Program-made: the position numbers and the translations under genes | Notes under the pieces: generated by a model | Database searches by the model: none | What the model was told of the DNA's origin: nothing | Seen by the model: only the letters and a program-made list of their open reading frames with translations | From: Bacteroides sp. CAG:144 | Lineage (GTDB): Bacteria; Bacteroidota; Bacteroidia; Bacteroidales; UBA11471 | Assembly: GCA_000434215.1 (NCBI GenBank) | Contig: HF999713.1 | Location: 24,651 to 32,532 of the forward strand | DNA length: 7,882 bases | Direction: 5' to 3' | Part shown: positions 5,399-7,882 of the stretch, piece by piece | How the letters are laid out: every line of letters begins with the position of its first letter | Position numbering within the stretch: position 1 is the first letter of the stretch

Positions 5399-6532
5399 AT
5401 GGAAAAAATCATCGGTTTTGATGCCAAACGCGCAAATGCCAATCGTACCGGTCTGGGAAATTACAGCCGGTTTGTTATCGATGCTCTCGCGTCTACCTCT
5501 TATGAGGCACAGTGGCGTATGTATATACCTCGACGCAAGTCCAATCCCGAATACGATGCTTTGCTCGACTATCCCCGGGTAACGACTCATTTGCCTCAAA
5601 AGAAGGCATGGCGGCGACTAGCTTCGTTGTGGCGCACCCGAGCGATGACGGGCGATTTGCAACGAGACGGCGTACAACTCTTTCATGGGTTGAGCAATGA
5701 GTTGCCGGTTGGTCTCGACAAAGCGGGAATACGCAGTGTGGTAACGATACATGATCTTATTTTTTTACGTTATCCCCAATTTTATAAACCGGCCGATCGG
5801 GCGATCTATACATGGAAATTCCATCGGGCTTGTCGTTATGCCGACAAGATTGTGGCGGTGAGCGAGTGTACGAAACGCGATATTGTCGATTTTTTCGGTA
5901 TCGATCCTTCCAAAATAGAGGTTATCTATCAGGGTTGCGATGAGATGTTTGCTCAGGAAATTACCGAGGCCGACACTATTCGGGTGCGGCAAGAGTACAA
6001 CTTGCCCCTCCGGTACATGATTACGGTGGGTACGCTTGAATCTCGTAAAAATTTGCGGGAGGCCGTCGAGGCCTTGCTTTATCTCCCGGCTGATATGCAT
6101 TTGGTGGCGGTGGGAAGGGCTACACCCTATACCGAGGAGGTTATGCGTTATGCCGCCCAGCAGGGATTGACGTCGCGCATACATCTTTTGCATAAGGTCG
6201 CTTATCACGACTTGCCGGCTTTGTATAAGCGAGCCGAAGCGATGGTTTATCCGTCGTATTTCGAGGGGTTCGGAATTCCTATTATCGAGGCTATGAGCGT
6301 AGGTATACCGGTCGTTGCTGCAACGGGTTCTTGTCTCGAAGAGGCAGGAGGTCCCGGTTCCCTTTACGTTTCGCCCGATGATGCTGAGGCTTTGGCCGCA
6401 GCCGTTTCCCGTATTTTGAATGATAAGGAATTGGCCGCCGAGATGGCGGTTCAAGGGAAAGAATATGTGCAGCGGTTCTCAAAGGAGGTTATCGCTTCAC
6501 AACTTTTGAGTTTATACGATTCTCTTTTATGA
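5399..6532 (+). CDS. Glycosyltransferase family 4 (GT-B fold) protein
   Basis: This 377-residue, soluble-looking protein has the two Rossmann-like domains of GT-B enzymes. The N-terminal acceptor side opens with IIGFDAKRANANRTGLGNYS (4-23), whose glycine-rich loop is usual in the family, followed by FHGLSNELP (95-103) and TIHDLIFLRYP (116-126). The donor domain has TVGTLESRKNLR (209-220), YHDLPALYKRAEAMVYPS (269-286) and EGFGIPIIE (289-297), the EX7E motif that contacts the nucleotide-sugar in retaining enzymes. No membrane segment is apparent. Sequences with this pattern are often annotated as mannosyltransferases, but donor and acceptor cannot be set from motifs alone. It probably adds a sugar to lipopolysaccharide or another surface glycan, judging from the two glycosyltransferases facing it. 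The stop codon overlaps the convergent gene by 6 bp. Confidence 0.9.
   Translation: MEKIIGFDAKRANANRTGLGNYSRFVIDALASTSYEAQWRMYIPRRKSNPEYDALLDYPRVTTHLPQKKAWRRLASLWRTRAMTGDLQRDGVQLFHGLSNELPVGLDKAGIRSVVTIHDLIFLRYPQFYKPADRAIYTWKFHRACRYADKIVAVSECTKRDIVDFFGIDPSKIEVIYQGCDEMFAQEITEADTIRVRQEYNLPLRYMITVGTLESRKNLREAVEALLYLPADMHLVAVGRATPYTEEVMRYAAQQGLTSRIHLLHKVAYHDLPALYKRAEAMVYPSYFEGFGIPIIEAMSVGIPVVAATGSCLEEAGGPGSLYVSPDDAEALAAAVSRILNDKELAAEMAVQGKEYVQRFSKEVIASQLLSLYDSLL
6527..6532. other. Tail-to-tail overlap of the GT4 and DUF5672 genes
   Basis: The six bases TTATGA hold both stop codons. On the plus strand they read TTA TGA (Leu, stop of the GT4 protein); on the minus strand TCA TAA (Ser, stop of the DUF5672 protein). 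There is therefore no intergenic terminator between these convergent units, and each transcript must end inside, and antisense to, the other gene or by another mechanism. Confidence 0.9.
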
Positions 6533-7315
6533 ATGGGGAGATGCCGGAATAAACGGCTTCCAAAAGGGGTATAACCGTTCTTTCGACCAGCCGTGGCAGC
6601 CGAAAGGTAACTTTTGTCCATTGCGTTCGTAACATAATTCGGGCTTCTCATCAAAGGCAAATCCCAACGCTTCTTGGGCAGTCGGGTATTTGAAATTGCG
6701 AGGAATTATCGCCCAGAATACGTCTTCGTTGTAGTGATGGTGGCAGTGTTTTCTGAATCGGATAATTTCGTTTTCGTATCTTTCGCAAGCCTCTATAAAT
6801 GAATTTATTCGCCGTAAAGATAGCCCTCCGTTCCCCACTTTGTCGAAAAGGTCTTGCCTGCTTATGTCGGTATGCCGGAAAATTTTTTGCAGCCTTAGCC
6901 ACAATTGGGGCAGGAACCTGTCGTATTTTTCGGGACGTATCCATGGAGCGCCGATGTAATCGTAACTTTTTCGGCACCACTTTTCCAGTTCGTCTCTGAA
7001 TATCCATGCGTCGGGTTGGCAAACCAGAATATATTCCGTGTCGGCAAAAAGACTGTAAAAGTCTTTTGACATCATCATGTCGTTGTAACCTGAAATTCCG
7101 TTTTCTCGTCCCAGCCAATGATTGCTTACCGACATGATTCCGGCTTGCGGTATGAGTCTTTCGAGGGGGGCTTTCGGCAGTCCTTCGGGAATGATGAAGC
7201 ATATCGGATAGCTTTGCAATATACGGGCTGTATGCTTGATTGCCGTTTCTTCGGCTTGACTCAACGGGAGCCGGTACAGTGGGATAACAATTTTTACAAG
7301 AGTGTGCACTGCCAT
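6527..7315 (-). CDS. DUF5672 family protein, putative glycosyltransferase
   Basis: This 262-residue protein matches what I know of DUF5672, found beside glycan-synthesis genes in Bacteroidetes. It starts with a beta-strand pattern VKIVIPLYR (7-15). It then has LVCQPDAWIF (97-106), where D102 sits in the place of a metal-binding acidic motif of GT-A enzymes, YDYIGAPW (118-125), VGNGGLSLRR (160-169), YNEDVFW (195-201) and PFGCHGW (237-243). The NGG-SLR / ED-FW / HGW order resembles that of GT-A-type transferases in which a late histidine completes the metal site. That role is an inference. No signal peptide or membrane helix is seen. The ATG at 7315 directly precedes the first conserved strand; an AAGGAAAG stretch lies just upstream. 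It follows a GT2 gene after 73 nt, likely in one operon. Confidence 0.78.
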   Translation of the reverse strand: MAVHTLVKIVIPLYRLPLSQAEETAIKHTARILQSYPICFIIPEGLPKAPLERLIPQAGIMSVSNHWLGRENGISGYNDMMMSKDFYSLFADTEYILVCQPDAWIFRDELEKWCRKSYDYIGAPWIRPEKYDRFLPQLWLRLQKIFRHTDISRQDLFDKVGNGGLSLRRINSFIEACERYENEIIRFRKHCHHHYNEDVFWAIIPRNFKYPTAQEALGFAFDEKPELCYERNGQKLPFGCHGWSKERLYPFWKPFIPASPHS

Positions 7316-7372
7316 AGGTTTTCTTTCCTTCGATTTGCGAGTCTATAAAATGCGGTCGTTTGATAAGCCATG

Positions 7373-7413
7373 AGACAGAGACCCTTTTCTAAGGACGGAA
7401 TGGTCTCTTGTCT
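7373..7413. repeat. Imperfect inverted repeat spanning the GT2 stop codon
   Basis: AGACAGAGACC at 7373-7383 pairs with GGTCTCTTGTCT at 7402-7413 with one bulged base, around an 18-nt loop that contains the GT2 stop codon (7389-7391). It is not followed by a T-run in the direction of transcription, so it is probably not a terminator. It could be an RNA processing or stability element between the two genes, or chance. Confidence 0.35.
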
Positions 7414-7882
7414 TTATAAAGGCATAGCCATTTGGCGATACGATACCATATAATGGAGAAAGTCCGATTTTCGTTTCTGGCCCATTCATCGAAAATTTCT
7501 TTTACGATGGATGGGTTGTATTTCATTTTTTTGAAATGTCGGCGCAGATGTACGAAAAAATAACCGTACAGATATGGTTTGAATCCTGTCGGCGGTTGTA
7601 CGATGCGGCAGATGTCGGTCATCAGGCGACCCATTTCCTTGTAGTTATTTCCCGAAGAAAACGACGTTGCGGTGGTATTTCCCGCATGTTGACGGAAAAG
7701 GTTGAGTTGTTTGTCGATATATACCGTGTTCCCGTTGAGCAGGATACCTACCCAGAAAAGCCAGTCTCCCACGTAACGATAATTCATGTATGCTTTGTCG
7801 GGGTGTCGGCTGTTTTTTCGGAATACCACCATGCTGGCGTTCATGATATAATTCTGGTAGAACATGCGGTGGTCGATAAAAA
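7389..7882 (-). CDS. Glycosyltransferase family 2 protein, C-terminal part, 5' truncated by window edge
   Basis: The frame stays open through the right edge: before the Met at 7865 the codons read Phe-Ile-Asp-His-Arg, so the gene begins outside the window. About 164 residues are visible. The segment NASMVVFRK, followed by YVGDWLFWVGILLNGNTVYI and LNLFRQHAGNTT, is the familiar end of the GT-A domain in Bacteroidetes GT2 enzymes, where the GDWLFW aspartate lies near the catalytic-base position and the FRQH histidine closes the fold. The N-terminal nucleotide-binding strands and DxD motif are not in view. The remaining 90 residues (GFKPYLYGYFFVHLRRHFKK onward) form a basic, aromatic-rich tail without a clear membrane span. 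It is inverting in mechanism if typical; the sugar and acceptor are unknown. It heads the unit containing the DUF5672 gene. Confidence 0.85.
   Translation of the reverse strand, partial: FIDHRMFYQNYIMNASMVVFRKNSRHPDKAYMNYRYVGDWLFWVGILLNGNTVYIDKQLNLFRQHAGNTTATSFSSGNNYKEMGRLMTDICRIVQPPTGFKPYLYGYFFVHLRRHFKKMKYNPSIVKEIFDEWARNENRTFSIIWYRIAKWLCLYKDKRPFRP

Noticed and set aside
5765..6454. A 229-codon minus-strand frame opposite the GT4 gene
   Set aside because: The plus strand encodes intact GT-B motifs including EX7E here; the antisense translation is low in recognisable structure and has no promoter or ribosome binding site I can see.
7373..7413. Possible terminator between the GT2 and DUF5672 genes
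   Set aside because: The stem has a bulge and an 18-nt loop and lacks a following U-tract, so I list it only as an inverted repeat.

Overview
The window looks like ordinary chromosomal DNA from an anaerobic member of the Bacteroidales; the genus cannot be fixed from the sequence. Three things point there. Two promoters between positions 4679 and 4726 match the Bacteroidetes sigma-ABfr consensus (TTG / TAnnTTTG). The two-subunit KorA/KorB ferredoxin oxidoreductase and the viroplasmin-type RNase H are familiar Bacteroidales gene types. A cluster of GTCATTC...GAATCT dispersed repeats of the kind scattered through Bacteroidetes genomes lies at 641-850.

Layout: (1) 2-622, plus strand: C-terminal half of an M16 (insulinase/processing-protease) family peptidase, cut by the window edge. 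(2) 623-1053: a 431-bp spacer with five short imperfect-hairpin repeats in mixed orientation, two small hairpins, and a perfect 22-bp stem that acts as a likely bidirectional terminator. (3) 1054-3918, minus strand: korA-korB, a two-gene operon for 2-oxoglutarate (2-oxoacid):ferredoxin oxidoreductase, with a candidate promoter at 4022-4052. (4) 4100-4639, minus strand: aroK, shikimate kinase. (5) 4640-4748: a compact divergent promoter region serving aroK leftward and rnhA rightward. (6) 4749-6532, plus strand: rnhA (viroplasmin domain plus RNase HI domain) followed after 14 nt by a GT4 glycosyltransferase. (7) 6527-7882, minus strand: a DUF5672-type putative glycosyltransferase preceded by the C-terminal part of a family 2 glycosyltransferase that runs off the right edge. 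This is probably the end of a cell-surface polysaccharide or lipopolysaccharide cluster.

The genes fall into separate functions: central carbon metabolism with low-potential electron transfer (korAB), aromatic amino acid/chorismate synthesis (aroK), RNA:DNA hybrid removal (rnhA) and surface glycan assembly (three glycosyltransferases). The GT4 gene is co-transcribed with rnhA but faces the DUF5672/GT2 pair, and the two units share their last 6 bp. I found no mobile element, CRISPR array, tRNA, rRNA or defence system, and no evidence of a wholly new system. The points most worth a second look are the repeat cluster, the interlocked divergent promoters (which correct the aroK start), and the DUF5672 protein.
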